This document shows positions 33,751 to 43,003 of a stretch of DNA of 64,000 bases, piece by piece; the stretch's first letter is position 1, and each line of letters opens with the position of its first letter. Source of the stretch: an uncultured Bacteroidaceae bacterium (lineage in GTDB: Bacteria; Bacteroidota; Bacteroidia; Bacteroidales; Bacteroidaceae). Where the stretch lies: assembly GCA_934394435.1 (NCBI GenBank), contig CAKRRN010000004.1:33037-97036 (forward strand). The letters are read 5' to 3'. The notes under the pieces were generated by a model, which did not search any database, was not told the DNA's origin, and saw only the letters and a list, made by a program, of their open reading frames with translations. The position numbers and the translations under genes are program-made.

Positions 33751-35229
33751 TTACTGTGGGCGACTGTAGTTTGGTGCCTCACTTGTAATGGTCACATCAT
33801 GTGGATGACTCTCCAGAACACCCGCATTCGTAATGCGGACGAATTTTGCATCATGCAGATTCTCTATGGTCTGTGCTCCACAATAACCCATACCACTTCT
33901 CAATCCGCCAATCAACTGGTAGATTACCTCCTGTACACTTCCCTTGTAAGGTACACGTCCAGCAATACCCTCTGGCACAAGTTTCTTCACATCCTTGACA
34001 CCAGCTTGGAAATAGCGATCCTTGCTACCACACTCCATGGCTTCCAAAGAGCCCATTCCGCGATAACTCTTAAACTTACGTCCATTGTAAATAATAGTGT
34101 CACCAGGGCTTTCCTCTGTACCTGCCACAAGCGAGCCTATCATCACACAATATCCGCCAGCTGCCAAAGCCTTCACTACGTCACCACTATAGCGCAAACC
34201 ACCATCTGCAATCAAAGGAACACCAGTTCCCTTCAAAGCACTGGCTGCATCATAAATAGCACTCAACTGGGGAACACCGACACCAGCCACCACACGGGTC
34301 GTACAAATACTGCCAGGCCCGATTCCCACCTTTATACCATCAGCGCCTGCATCAACCAGCATACGTGCAGCATCACCTGTAGCCACATTGCCGACAACGA
34401 TGTCCACATTGGGGAAATTCTTCTTAGCTTCTTTCAGTTTCTCCACCACATATTTGCTATGACCATGAGCCGTGTCTATAACGATTGCGTCGACACCTGC
34501 ATCCACAAGAGCCTGCATACGTTCGAGGGTATCTGTTGTTACCCCCACTCCCGCAGCCACACGCAAGCGACCAAGACTATCCTTACACGCCATAGGCTTA
34601 TCCTTAGCCTTGGTAATATCTTTATAAGTAATAAGACCTATCAGCTTATTATCATCATCCACTACGGGAAGTTTCTCAATCTTATTCTCTTGCAAGATCT
34701 TGGCAGCGGCAGCCAAATCGGTCTTAGCATGAGTGGTTACCAAATTCTCACCGGTCATGACCTCCACAATAGGGCGATTCATATTCTGCTCAAAACGCAA
34801 ATCGCGATTGGTCACAATACCCACAAGATGTCTTTCTCCATCCACCACAGGAATACCGCCAATATGATATTCTGCCATCAGAGCCAAGGCATCCTCTACC
34901 TTTCCGTCACGTCTGATTGTAACTGGGTCATAAATCATACCGTTTTCTGCTCTCTTCACGATAGCCACTTGACGAGCCTGCTCTTCGATGCTCATATTCT
35001 TATGAATCACACCTATTCCACCCTCACGAGCGATAGCGATAGCCATGGTGGATTCAGTCACAGTATCCATGGCAGCTGTCACAAAAGGTATCTTCAGTTC
35101 GATGTTACGCGAAAAGCGAGTTGTCAACTCCACCGTACGTGGCAATACTTCGGAATAAGCGGGAATTAGCAGGACGTCATCATACGTGAGACCGTCCATC
35201 ACAATCTTGTCTGCAATAAATGAAGCCAT
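33751..35229 (-). CDS. guaB: IMP dehydrogenase
   Basis: GuaB oxidises IMP to XMP, the committed step to GMP. The 492-residue TIM-barrel enzyme has two CBS domains inserted at about 95-205 and the catalytic loop GPGSICTTR with Cys near residue 307. Downstream it has the ADGGLRYSGDVVKALAAG phosphate site and the flap YRGMGSLEAM. All are intact. It leads a minus-strand row of seven genes with gaps of 3-47 bp. Confidence 0.97.
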   Translation of the reverse strand: MASFIADKIVMDGLTYDDVLLIPAYSEVLPRTVELTTRFSRNIELKIPFVTAAMDTVTESTMAIAIAREGGIGVIHKNMSIEEQARQVAIVKRAENGMIYDPVTIRRDGKVEDALALMAEYHIGGIPVVDGERHLVGIVTNRDLRFEQNMNRPIVEVMTGENLVTTHAKTDLAAAAKILQENKIEKLPVVDDDNKLIGLITYKDITKAKDKPMACKDSLGRLRVAAGVGVTTDTLERMQALVDAGVDAIVIDTAHGHSKYVVEKLKEAKKNFPNVDIVVGNVATGDAARMLVDAGADGIKVGIGPGSICTTRVVAGVGVPQLSAIYDAASALKGTGVPLIADGGLRYSGDVVKALAAGGYCVMIGSLVAGTEESPGDTIIYNGRKFKSYRGMGSLEAMECGSKDRYFQAGVKDVKKLVPEGIAGRVPYKGSVQEVIYQLIGGLRSGMGYCGAQTIENLHDAKFVRITNAGVLESHPHDVTITSEAPNYSRPQ

Positions 35230-35251
35230 AACCTAAAATTTATATTGCGTG

Positions 35252-35259
35252 CAAAGATA
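35252..35259 (-). promoter_or_regulatory. -7 box (TATCTTTG) of guaB
   Basis: TATCTTTG on the minus strand ends 22 nt before the guaB ATG. It is a good consensus box without a clear -33 element. Confidence 0.55.
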
Positions 35260-35346
35260 TGAAAAATTATCGAGGGCAGGAGTCCTACAAGCCAGACTTG
35301 TTTCATGCACACGCTCTTTTTTTGTTTTTTTTATTATACCCCAAAA

Positions 35347-35402
35347 AGCAAGAACGGATTATGCCATCCGTATACACACGAACAACGCAATCCGTCCTTG
35401 CT
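35347..35402 (-). terminator. Terminator after recQ
   Basis: On the minus strand AGCAAGGACGGATT pairs with AATCCGTTCTTGCT (one G-T wobble) and is followed directly by TTTTTGGGG. It begins 17 nt after the recQ stop and separates recQ from guaB. Confidence 0.75.
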
Positions 35403-35419
35403 CACCAACAGACCCAGCA

Positions 35420-37600
35420 TCAGTTAGCGTAGTCTGAAAGAAATTGTATGCGTACCAACCGAACTTCCTCCTCCGTGTAGTCACCTCCCAGTTCGTCTAA
35501 AGCCTCATCCAAATCATCAGTTTCTGAATCCTCCAGGAAATAATCATAAATATCCTGCATGTGGTCCTCATCCATCACTTCTGACAGATAGTACTTGATG
35601 TTCAGTTTGGTTCCACTATATACGATAGCTTCTATTTCATCCAAAAGCTCGTCCATCGAAAGTCCTTGAGCGTGAGCCAAATCATCCAGCATCACTCGCC
35701 TGTCTATACCCTGTATGATATCAACTTTTTTCTTACTCTTGTTGACCAACGTACGCACACGAAGATCATCTACAGGCTCTATATCATTCTCCTCACAATA
35801 GTCTTTTATCAGTTTACAGAATTTCTTTCCGTATCGTGACGCTTTACCTTCGCCCACACCACGCACATTCTGCAACTCTTCTATTGTCACAGGACAGAAA
35901 GTTGCCATATCCTCAAGAGAGGCATCCTGGAATATCACATACGGTGGAACTCCTTTTTCGTTTGCTATCTGGTTTCGTAGACTCTTCAGCATGGTGAGCA
36001 GTCCTTCATTAAGAACAGACGTACCACCAGTTGGAGCTTCCTCACCCGCATCAAATTCATTATCCTCTGACATCATAAAGGGAACAGGAGCCTTGAGGTA
36101 TGATTTACCAGCAGAAGAGACCTTCAGCAAGCCGTAGTTTTCCACTTCCTTATCCACATAGCCAGCTATCATCGCCTGACGTATGAGCGATTTCCAATAG
36201 TGTGCCTCATGCTGTTCGCCGCAACCAAAACATGCAAGTTCCTCATGCTTATGCGCCTGCACCTCATCGGTTTCCCTTCCTGTTAGGATATCCGTCACAT
36301 AATCTGCCTTGAATTTCTCCTTCAAGTCACGCAACACCTGCAACAACTTACACAACTCATCCGTGGCCTCCACACGATTTTTAGGATGTAAGCAGTTGTC
36401 ACAATTACCACAATTATCCCGTCCGTACTCCTCTCCAAAGTAATGCAAAAGGAACTTGCGCCTACACACAGACGATTCCGCATACGCTGCGGTCTCTTGA
36501 ATCAATTGTCGACCAATCTCCTGTTCAGAAACAGGCTTACCCTCCATAAACTTTTCGAGCTTACGCACATCTTTGGGCGAATAGTAAGTCAAACAAATGC
36601 CCTCGCCTCCATCTCTGCCCGCACGTCCAGTCTCCTGATAATAGCCTTCAAGACTCTTTGGAATATCGTAATGAATAACGAAACGCACATCTGGTTTGTC
36701 TATTCCCATGCCGAAAGCAATTGTTGCCACGATAACATCCAGACGTTCCATGATGAAATCATCCTGCGTCTGACTCCTCACCTGCGACTCCATACCAGCA
36801 TGATAGGCACGCGCATTGATATTGTTAGCTCTAAGCACCTCTGCCAGCTCTTCCACCTTCTTACGACTTAAGCAGTATATGATTCCACTCTTACCCTTAT
36901 GTTGCAGAATAAAACGAATGATATCCTTTTCCACGTTTGCCGTTTTGGGGCGTACCTCATAATAGAGGTTAGGTCGATTAAACGAACTCTTAAATTCCAC
37001 AGCATCCAGAATACCCAGACTCTTCTTAATATCTCCGCGTACCTTATCCGTAGCAGTTGCTGTCAGAGCGATAACAGGCGCAGGACCAATTTGATTGATT
37101 AGCGGACGAATACGTCTGTATTCTGGACGAAAGTCATGCCCCCACTCTGAGATACAATGTGCCTCATCAACTGCATAGAAAGAGATGTGCACTTTTGTCA
37201 AGAAAGAAACATTCTCTTCTTTCGTCAACGACTCTGGAGCCACATACAAGAGTTTTGTGCTACCAGAGAGAACGCCCTCCTTCACAGCATCCACTTGCGA
37301 TTTGCTAAGCGACGAATTAAGGAAATGAGCCACATTATCATCCTCGCTCACCATACGCACAGCATCCACTTGATTCTTCATCAATGCAATAAGCGGAGAA
37401 ATCACGATGGCTGTCCCATCCATAAGCAGAGCTGGTAACTGATAACACAAAGACTTGCCTCCACCCGTAGGCATCAGCACAAATGTATCCTTACCACGTA
37501 GCACATTCCGAATGATGGCTTCTTGGTCGCCCTTAAACTTATCAAACCCGAAATATCGTTTCAGTTCGGCTGTGAGATTGACTTCTTCCATTTTTATCAC
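35420..37600 (-). CDS. recQ: ATP-dependent DNA helicase RecQ
   Basis: RecQ unwinds DNA 3' to 5' during recombination and fork repair. The 726-residue protein has the Walker A GGGKSLCYQLP near 46-56, the DEAH box near 143 in YAVDEAHCISEWGHDFRPEY, and the helicase core motif VI QETGRAGRDG. The zinc site is CRRKFLLHYFGEEYGRDNC with GNCDNC, followed by an RQC winged helix and an HRDC domain (about 530-610). An acidic C-terminal extension (about 640-726) makes it longer than E. coli RecQ (about 610). Start could also be Met4. Confidence 0.95.
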   Translation of the reverse strand: MIKMEEVNLTAELKRYFGFDKFKGDQEAIIRNVLRGKDTFVLMPTGGGKSLCYQLPALLMDGTAIVISPLIALMKNQVDAVRMVSEDDNVAHFLNSSLSKSQVDAVKEGVLSGSTKLLYVAPESLTKEENVSFLTKVHISFYAVDEAHCISEWGHDFRPEYRRIRPLINQIGPAPVIALTATATDKVRGDIKKSLGILDAVEFKSSFNRPNLYYEVRPKTANVEKDIIRFILQHKGKSGIIYCLSRKKVEELAEVLRANNINARAYHAGMESQVRSQTQDDFIMERLDVIVATIAFGMGIDKPDVRFVIHYDIPKSLEGYYQETGRAGRDGGEGICLTYYSPKDVRKLEKFMEGKPVSEQEIGRQLIQETAAYAESSVCRRKFLLHYFGEEYGRDNCGNCDNCLHPKNRVEATDELCKLLQVLRDLKEKFKADYVTDILTGRETDEVQAHKHEELACFGCGEQHEAHYWKSLIRQAMIAGYVDKEVENYGLLKVSSAGKSYLKAPVPFMMSEDNEFDAGEEAPTGGTSVLNEGLLTMLKSLRNQIANEKGVPPYVIFQDASLEDMATFCPVTIEELQNVRGVGEGKASRYGKKFCKLIKDYCEENDIEPVDDLRVRTLVNKSKKKVDIIQGIDRRVMLDDLAHAQGLSMDELLDEIEAIVYSGTKLNIKYYLSEVMDEDHMQDIYDYFLEDSETDDLDEALDELGGDYTEEEVRLVRIQFLSDYAN

Positions 37601-37620
37601 TGCAGAGTATTAGCTTTCTA

Positions 37621-37651
37621 CAAAGATAGTACTTTTCTCTCGTATGCCAAA
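37621..37651 (-). promoter_or_regulatory. Promoter of recQ (TTTG-N19-TATCTTTG)
   Basis: On the minus strand TTTG (37651-37648) and TATCTTTG (37628-37621) are separated by 19 nt, a full match to the Bacteroidota -33/-7 promoter. The box ends 20 nt before the recQ ATG. Confidence 0.75.
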
Positions 37652-37971
37652 CGAACAGATAATTTATTTGATACTCTTTTGCATAATTTCCAATCACAAA
37701 GTCACAGGCAAAACATTCTTTCACTTTCATTATGACACGAACCAGCCACCTGACCTCAATTCCATACAATCTTACAAGAAAAACAAGACGCGACTGGAAC
37801 AGATTGAATGCAGATCTACCTCGTATATTCCAAACACATCCCGAACACACAAAAAGGGTTCACCAGACAAACCAGAGATAAGCTTCGAACACAAGTCACA
37901 GGCATAACCTATATGCGTATAATCCAACTTGCCTGTCCTCAGATTATACGTAACCCAACTGTTTAAAAATT

Positions 37972-38008
37972 CGGAATAGTCACTTCGGCATTCGAAATGA
38001 CTATTCCG
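37972..38008 (-). terminator. Terminator after clpX
   Basis: On the minus strand CGGAATAGTCA-T-TTCG pairs with CGAA-G-TGACTATTCCG (a T-G wobble gives 16 bp) around AATGC and is followed by AATTTTTAAA. It lies 93 nt after the clpX stop. Confidence 0.75.
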
Positions 38009-38100
38009 TAATTCTAATCATTGCGACAGTCAAGCATCGCTATTCGCATATTCGATGCGAGAAAAACCAGACGTCACGCAAAAGAAGCCTGCTCATTGGG

Positions 38101-39342
38101 TCAAGACGGCAATTGCTGCGACTTCTCTAATTGCTTACGAGCATAGTCAACAGTTATCACCAGTTTCTTTTCCCCCGTTGAAGGTGCATCAAACTGCGCA
38201 TCCATCATTATGGTCTCCATAATACTACGCAATCCACGTGCACCCAACTTATATTCCACAGCTTTGTCCACAACATAATCAAGTGTTTCTGGTTCGAACG
38301 AAAGCTCTATACCATCCATCTTGAATAGTTTGACTTGCTGTTTCACAATAGAATTCTTTGGCTCTGTCAGAATATTACGCAATGCCTCTCTATCCAGAGG
38401 ATTCAGATAAGTCAGCACAGGCAGACGACCGATAATCTCTGGAATCAAGCCAAAACTCTTCAAATCTTGAGGCTGGATATAACGCATCAGATTCTTTGTA
38501 TCAATATGTTGTACATTCTGTACGCTATCAAATCCCACCACATGGGTGTTAAGTCTTTGAGCTATCTTGCGTTCTATACCATCAAATGCGCCTCCACAGA
38601 TAAACAAGATATTACGCGTATCCACATGGATATAATCCTGATCGGGATGCTTTCTACCTCCCTTTGGAGGAACATTCACCATCGACCCTTCCAAGAGTTT
38701 CAGCAGCCCCTGCTGCACTCCCTCGCCACTCACGTCTCGAGTAATGCTTGGATTATCGCTTTTACGTGCAATCTTATCGATCTCATCGATGAAGACGATA
38801 CCGCGCTCAGCTGCTTCCACGTCATAATCAGCAACCTGAAGCAAACGGCTCAGGATACTTTCCACATCCTCACCCACATAACCAGCTTCGGTAAACACCG
38901 TTGCATCCACAATGGTAAAAGGCACCTTCAACAACTTGGCAATGGTTCGAGCGAGTAAAGTCTTGCCTGTTCCTGTGGAACCCACCATAATGATATTACT
39001 TTTCTCTATCTCTACCCCATCGTCACCTTTATCCTGCATCAGACGCTTGTAATGATTATACACAGACACAGCCAGATAGCGCTTCGCATCATCCTGCCCT
39101 ATGACATATTCGTCCAGATACTCTTTTATCTCCTTGGGCTTAGGCAGTTCCGACATATCAAAAGCAAACTCTGAGCCAGCATTCCGCACATTGGAGAAGT
39201 TTGCAGACAATACATTATGAGCCTGCTCTACACAGTCGTTACAGATATATCCATTCAATCCTGTCAGCAAGACACGAACCTCTGATTCGGGTCTACCGCA
39301 AAATGAGCAACAGCGCTCCTTACCCTTACCTTTCCCTGCCAT
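38101..39342 (-). CDS. clpX: ATP-dependent protease ATP-binding subunit ClpX
   Basis: ClpX unfolds tagged proteins and feeds them to ClpP. The 413-residue AAA+ protein has the N-terminal zinc-binding domain (CSFCGRPESEV, then CNDCVEQAH), Walker A GSTGTGKTLLA and the pore loop GYVGEDVES. It also has Walker B FIDEIDK and the RKHPDQDYIHVDT segment. Length is normal. Its ATG overlaps the clpP stop by one base (TAATG), indicating translational coupling. Confidence 0.97.
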   Translation of the reverse strand: MAGKGKGKERCCSFCGRPESEVRVLLTGLNGYICNDCVEQAHNVLSANFSNVRNAGSEFAFDMSELPKPKEIKEYLDEYVIGQDDAKRYLAVSVYNHYKRLMQDKGDDGVEIEKSNIIMVGSTGTGKTLLARTIAKLLKVPFTIVDATVFTEAGYVGEDVESILSRLLQVADYDVEAAERGIVFIDEIDKIARKSDNPSITRDVSGEGVQQGLLKLLEGSMVNVPPKGGRKHPDQDYIHVDTRNILFICGGAFDGIERKIAQRLNTHVVGFDSVQNVQHIDTKNLMRYIQPQDLKSFGLIPEIIGRLPVLTYLNPLDREALRNILTEPKNSIVKQQVKLFKMDGIELSFEPETLDYVVDKAVEYKLGARGLRSIMETIMMDAQFDAPSTGEKKLVITVDYARKQLEKSQQLPS

Positions 39343-40016
39343 TACTTCATCTCCTTTTTAGCATAGATGCGGTCAATCATTCCATAATCCAAAGCTTCCT
39401 GTGATGTCATCCAGTAGTCACGGTCGCTATCCGCCCACACCTTCTCGTAATCGGTATGGGAATGATCTGCAATAATTGTATAGAGTTCCTTCTTGAGCTT
39501 TTGTATCTCACGCGCTGTAATCTCTATGTCACTTGCCTGTCCCTGTGCTCCGCCCATAGGCTGATGAATCATCACCCTACTGTGCTGCAAAGCAGCGCGC
39601 TTACCTTCTTTTCCAGCAACCAACAATACTGCTGCCATGCTGGCAGCCATACCTGTACAAATTGTTGCAACATCACTGGAGATAAACTGCATGGTATCAT
39701 AGATGCCCAGCCCAGCATAGACACTTCCGCCTGGACTGTTCACATAGATGCTGATATCCTTACCAGGATCTACACTATCCAAATAGAGCAACTGAGCCTG
39801 CAACGTATTGGCAGTATAGTCATCTATCTGAGTACCGAGAAATATCACACGATCCATCATCAGACGACTGAAGACATCCATCTGTGTAACATTAAGCTGG
39901 CGCTCCTCCAGAATATATGGATTCATATACTGATTCTGCATACTGATGACGTCATCCAATGCCTGACCGTTCATACCAAGATGACGAGTGGCAAATTTTC
40001 TGAAATCGTTATTCAT
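39342..40016 (-). CDS. clpP: ATP-dependent Clp protease proteolytic subunit ClpP
   Basis: ClpP forms the barrel-shaped serine protease. The 224-residue protein carries Ser126 in GMAASMAAVL and His151 in MIHQPMGGAQGQA, with the Asp in the following helix region (DSDRDYWMTSQEA). Substrate-groove residues SPGGSVYAGLGIYD are present. The active-site stretch has Ala where E. coli has Gly (SMAAV for SMGAF), which is conservative. It lies between tig and clpX, the usual order. Confidence 0.96.
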   Translation of the reverse strand: MNNDFRKFATRHLGMNGQALDDVISMQNQYMNPYILEERQLNVTQMDVFSRLMMDRVIFLGTQIDDYTANTLQAQLLYLDSVDPGKDISIYVNSPGGSVYAGLGIYDTMQFISSDVATICTGMAASMAAVLLVAGKEGKRAALQHSRVMIHQPMGGAQGQASDIEITAREIQKLKKELYTIIADHSHTDYEKVWADSDRDYWMTSQEALDYGMIDRIYAKKEMK

Positions 40017-40050
40017 ATCGTGTTTGGTATTGTTTTTTTATTCTTAACAT

Positions 40051-40083
40051 TAGGGACGGTTCCACTAAGCGGAATCGTCCCTA
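40051..40083. terminator. Hairpin between tig and clpP
   Basis: TAGGGACGGTTCC and GGAATCGTCCCTA form a 13-bp stem around ACTAAGC. The one non-Watson-Crick position is a G-T wobble in plus-strand RNA but a mismatch in the tig-direction RNA. No T-run follows in the tig direction, so it may be a partial terminator or processing site. Confidence 0.45.
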
Positions 40084-40146
40084 ACATCTTATCTTCACAT
40101 TATATATATATTACACACGCACGCGCATGTAATCACAAGAATGGAC

Positions 40147-41517
40147 TTATGCCTGTGGTTGCTCGTTTACCATCTTGTTAAACTCATCCAAGGTTACCTC
40201 CTTCTGATTGAGCTTCACAATAGTCTTTGCCTTCTCTACGATCTTGTTCTCAACTGCACGTGTAACAAGTGCCTCTGCCTGTTGCTCGTTTTTAAGCATC
40301 TCATTGGCATAACGAGTCAGTGCATCCTCGGGCACGTTCATCATACCATACTGAGCGAATTGCAGACGAGTGGCAGTCTTAGCTGTTTCCAAAACATCCT
40401 CTTGCTGGATTTTCACCTCAAGCTGATCTGACAGCTGCTCCTTAATCAGATGCCATGTAAGCTCATCAAGACTTGGCTGGAAGTTACGGTTGATATACTC
40501 ATCATCCTTGTCAGAGTTGTTAAGCTTCATGATGCGCTTCAACATCTCTTCGGGATACTGAAGTGTACCAATTCTCTTGGTGAGATATGTACGCAAATCA
40601 CGAGCGAACTTATAGCTGCTGTCAGCCTCAAAGTCCTTCTTCATAGTCTCAGCAATCTGAGCACGGAACTCTTCTTCGCTCTTCACCACGCCTTCGCCAA
40701 GAATCTTGTCGAACAGGTCTTGATTAACAGCTGCAGGCTCGAAACGAGTAATCTCAGTCACCTGATAGCTAAAGTCAGACTTCATATCCTTAGCCTGCTC
40801 CTTGGTGATACCAAGCATGCTGGAAATCTCAACATCATTATTATCGTAAGCCTTAGCAGGATTGAAGGTAATGACATCATTAACCTTCAGACCATTGAAC
40901 TTAGCCTTCTCCTCTTCGTCCTTCATATAGCCAGGAAGCATCACAGCACCTTCCTTCTGGATACCACCCTCCAAGGGCTGACCCTCTGCATTAAGCTCTG
41001 TCAGCAGACCCTTGACCATATCCTTGTCCTCATAAGAGTCCACCTTGGTATACTCACCAGCACGCTGTGCATACATCTGCACCTGCTGGTCAACCATAGC
41101 ATCGTCTACCTTGATGGTATAGAAATCCACTTCATCCTTATCGCTAATCTTAGCATCAAACTCAGGTGCCAATGCCACGTCAAACACGAAAGTAAAGTCT
41201 TCCTGCTTTTCGAAATCCACAGCTGGGGTCTTCTCCGTATTGGGCAAAGGCTCACCAAGGATATTCAACTTCTGTTCGCGAATATATGAAGTCAGTTCCT
41301 TACCAAGGAGCTTGTTTACTTCCTCAGCGGTAATCTCTGTTCCGAAACGCTTCTTCAGCAGGGCTACAGGAGCCTGACCAGGACGGAATCCTGGCATAGA
41401 CGCCTTTTTACGGAAATCCTTCAAGGCTTTGTTTACGTTCTCCTCGTAGTCTGCCTTCACCAGCGAAAGAGTCAGCAGAGCATTTACATTGTCTACTTTT
41501 TCGAATGAAATATTCAT
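40147..41517 (-). CDS. tig: Trigger factor
   Basis: Trigger factor is the ribosome-bound chaperone and prolyl isomerase. The 456-residue protein has the N-terminal ribosome-binding domain with GFRPGQAP near residues 44-51. A central FKBP-like domain is present but divergent (about 155-245), followed by the long helical C-terminal arms (about 260-430). Length is typical. It is upstream of clpP-clpX with 130 bp between, the common tig-clpP-clpX cluster. A good promoter lies 57 nt upstream. Confidence 0.95.
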   Translation of the reverse strand: MNISFEKVDNVNALLTLSLVKADYEENVNKALKDFRKKASMPGFRPGQAPVALLKKRFGTEITAEEVNKLLGKELTSYIREQKLNILGEPLPNTEKTPAVDFEKQEDFTFVFDVALAPEFDAKISDKDEVDFYTIKVDDAMVDQQVQMYAQRAGEYTKVDSYEDKDMVKGLLTELNAEGQPLEGGIQKEGAVMLPGYMKDEEEKAKFNGLKVNDVITFNPAKAYDNNDVEISSMLGITKEQAKDMKSDFSYQVTEITRFEPAAVNQDLFDKILGEGVVKSEEEFRAQIAETMKKDFEADSSYKFARDLRTYLTKRIGTLQYPEEMLKRIMKLNNSDKDDEYINRNFQPSLDELTWHLIKEQLSDQLEVKIQQEDVLETAKTATRLQFAQYGMMNVPEDALTRYANEMLKNEQQAEALVTRAVENKIVEKAKTIVKLNQKEVTLDEFNKMVNEQPQA

Positions 41518-41573
41518 CGTTATTATCTGTTTGTTATTATCTTATATTCACACAAATCTATGCAAAATGCGTG

Positions 41574-41604
41574 CAAAGATACAAATTTAATCTCACACAG
41601 CCAA
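41574..41604 (-). promoter_or_regulatory. Promoter of tig (TTG-N20-TATCTTTG)
   Basis: On the minus strand TATCTTTG (41581-41574) is preceded by TTG (41604-41602) at 20 nt spacing, a close match to the Bacteroidota promoter, 56 nt before the tig ATG. Confidence 0.65.
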
Positions 41605-41889
41605 TTTGCAACGCCACAATAATTTACTAAGAGTGTGCTCTGGCTCAAACTTGCATGGTACACGCCCTACCGACAAGATTCATCACTATCCCATTAATGT
41701 GAATCATTCGTTCATTGAATCATTTAAAATACAGTTTATTAAGTGGTATTACAAAATAAAAAGGTCTTAATTTCGTAACCATGCAATCTAACAGTCAAAT
41801 AACAATTATATTCCAAGACAAAACGTTTTTTAGCCCAGCCCACCGTTTTTTTTAAAAACAGAACTTCCACCCCAAGCTCTGTATAAGCC

Positions 41890-41938
41890 GACAACCTCAT
41901 AAAAAGCTCTCCATCAGGATACTTTTTATGAGGTTGTC
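41890..41938 (-). terminator. Terminator of the four-gene envelope cluster
   Basis: GACAACCTCATAAAAAG pairs perfectly over 17 bp with CTTTTTATGAGGTTGTC around a 15-nt loop. It lies 69 nt after the stop of the last cluster gene. Confidence 0.7.
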
Positions 41939-42007
41939 ATGTTGTACGACATCACATCCGCTTCACCAGACGGTCATGTTTTGATGAACGTGGTGTATAC
42001 ACATTTC

Positions 42008-42985
42008 TCACCTATACAATCTGTATCCCAAGCGGAGTTCCAAAATTGGATAAACGGGCAAATGCTTTGCCAGTGAGACATAACTACCGACAATTCCACG
42101 TATATTTTTCAGATCATGCACCAGACATACATCATTGTGATATATGTGTGGAGTCCCCCAATACATTGCGCCCGCATCCACGCCCAATCTCCATCTATGG
42201 TCGCCGCCCAGAGTCGTATCATAGCCAAAACCCAAATAGGGCTTCACCTTGTTCGTTTCACCCTCTGCCTTCAAGAGGCCATCCTCGTCTGGCTCGATTG
42301 TATAGGGGGTTCCGTCTTTCAACTCCCCCACCTGTACTGCCACACGACCATACTTTTTGAATCTATCCTTCAAGGCTTGTCCCGTCGCTGGGTCAAGTTC
42401 AAAACTAAGATTACCAACAGAAATAGAGGGATATTCATACTCACCGAGGTTGGCACTTTCGTCATACATCTTGTTATACAACAACATAGCCGTAGTGGTA
42501 GACCCTTCCTTTATGGTATTGCATACCTTAGCAAACTGGCTTCCACCTGCATATATACCAGCTGTGATGCGCCAATGTTTATTACGAAAAGGAGTACAGT
42601 CAAGCAAAATTTTGGCATTGACAAAAGAAGCCTCAAACTGCATATCCACAATTTCGTCCACATTAGGATTGCCGACCAAATCAGCAAGGCACTCTGCCAG
42701 ATGTTTCATTTTTTCCTCACTCATATTAGTACTACCACCAACAGAAGTCATACTGAATCCTGACGTTTTGGCGATTCTTGGCATACAATTGAATCCCACT
42801 CGCAAGCTGAGAAATGGTGCAACACTGGTCTTAACATCCAGTCCTACGCCTGAGCTTCCTGCTGTTGCACCTATCTGCATATCCTTCCAGAGATTCGAAG
42901 CGTTGAACCTTTGTTCTGCTCTGTCATATGACTGCGCATACACAAAGGTTGGCAGTGCGATAAGTATGGCGAGTATTTTCTTCAT
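42008..42985 (-). CDS. Outer-membrane beta-barrel protein, unknown family
   Basis: The 325-residue protein has a signal peptide (MKKILAILIALPTFVYAQS) and then amphipathic strands ending in an aromatic/charged terminal strand (LELRLGYRLYR). The early segment reads DMQIGATAGSSGVGLDVKTSVAPFLSLRVGF, the first half of which is a typical barrel start. I do not recognise a named family. It is the last of four genes in a row; 18 bp separate it from the secreted-protein gene. No enzymatic motif is visible. Confidence 0.72.
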   Translation of the reverse strand: MKKILAILIALPTFVYAQSYDRAEQRFNASNLWKDMQIGATAGSSGVGLDVKTSVAPFLSLRVGFNCMPRIAKTSGFSMTSVGGSTNMSEEKMKHLAECLADLVGNPNVDEIVDMQFEASFVNAKILLDCTPFRNKHWRITAGIYAGGSQFAKVCNTIKEGSTTTAMLLYNKMYDESANLGEYEYPSISVGNLSFELDPATGQALKDRFKKYGRVAVQVGELKDGTPYTIEPDEDGLLKAEGETNKVKPYLGFGYDTTLGGDHRWRLGVDAGAMYWGTPHIYHNDVCLVHDLKNIRGIVGSYVSLAKHLPVYPILELRLGYRLYR

Positions 42986-43003
42986 CTGGCGCGTTTTGTT
43001 TCT

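Larger units (their letters stand above)
37601..38100. other. Intergenic region clpX/recQ
   Basis: The 500 bp contain the recQ promoter, the clpX terminator and a 12-bp direct repeat AAGTCACAGGCA at 37699 and 37893. I see no gene; short open frames here lack coding features. Confidence 0.7.
41518..42007. other. Intergenic region between the 42-kb barrel gene and tig
   Basis: The 490 bp contain the tig promoter and, near the left gene of the envelope cluster, its terminator (41890-41938). The middle is AT-rich with no supportable gene. Confidence 0.7.

Noticed and set aside
33799..35169. 456-codon open frame antisense to guaB
   Set aside because: It lies entirely within guaB, which has all IMP dehydrogenase motifs. 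The antisense frame is Ser/Thr/His-rich with no recognisable domain and arises from codon bias.
37601..38100. Search for tRNA or small RNA genes in the 500-bp clpX/recQ gap and other large gaps
   Set aside because: I found no cloverleaf with TTC arm and CCA-type end. The visible structures are terminators and repeats.
40450..41289. 279-codon open frame antisense to trigger factor
   Set aside because: It is Leu/Ile-rich and looks like a membrane protein, but it mirrors the tig codons. tig is complete and recognisable.
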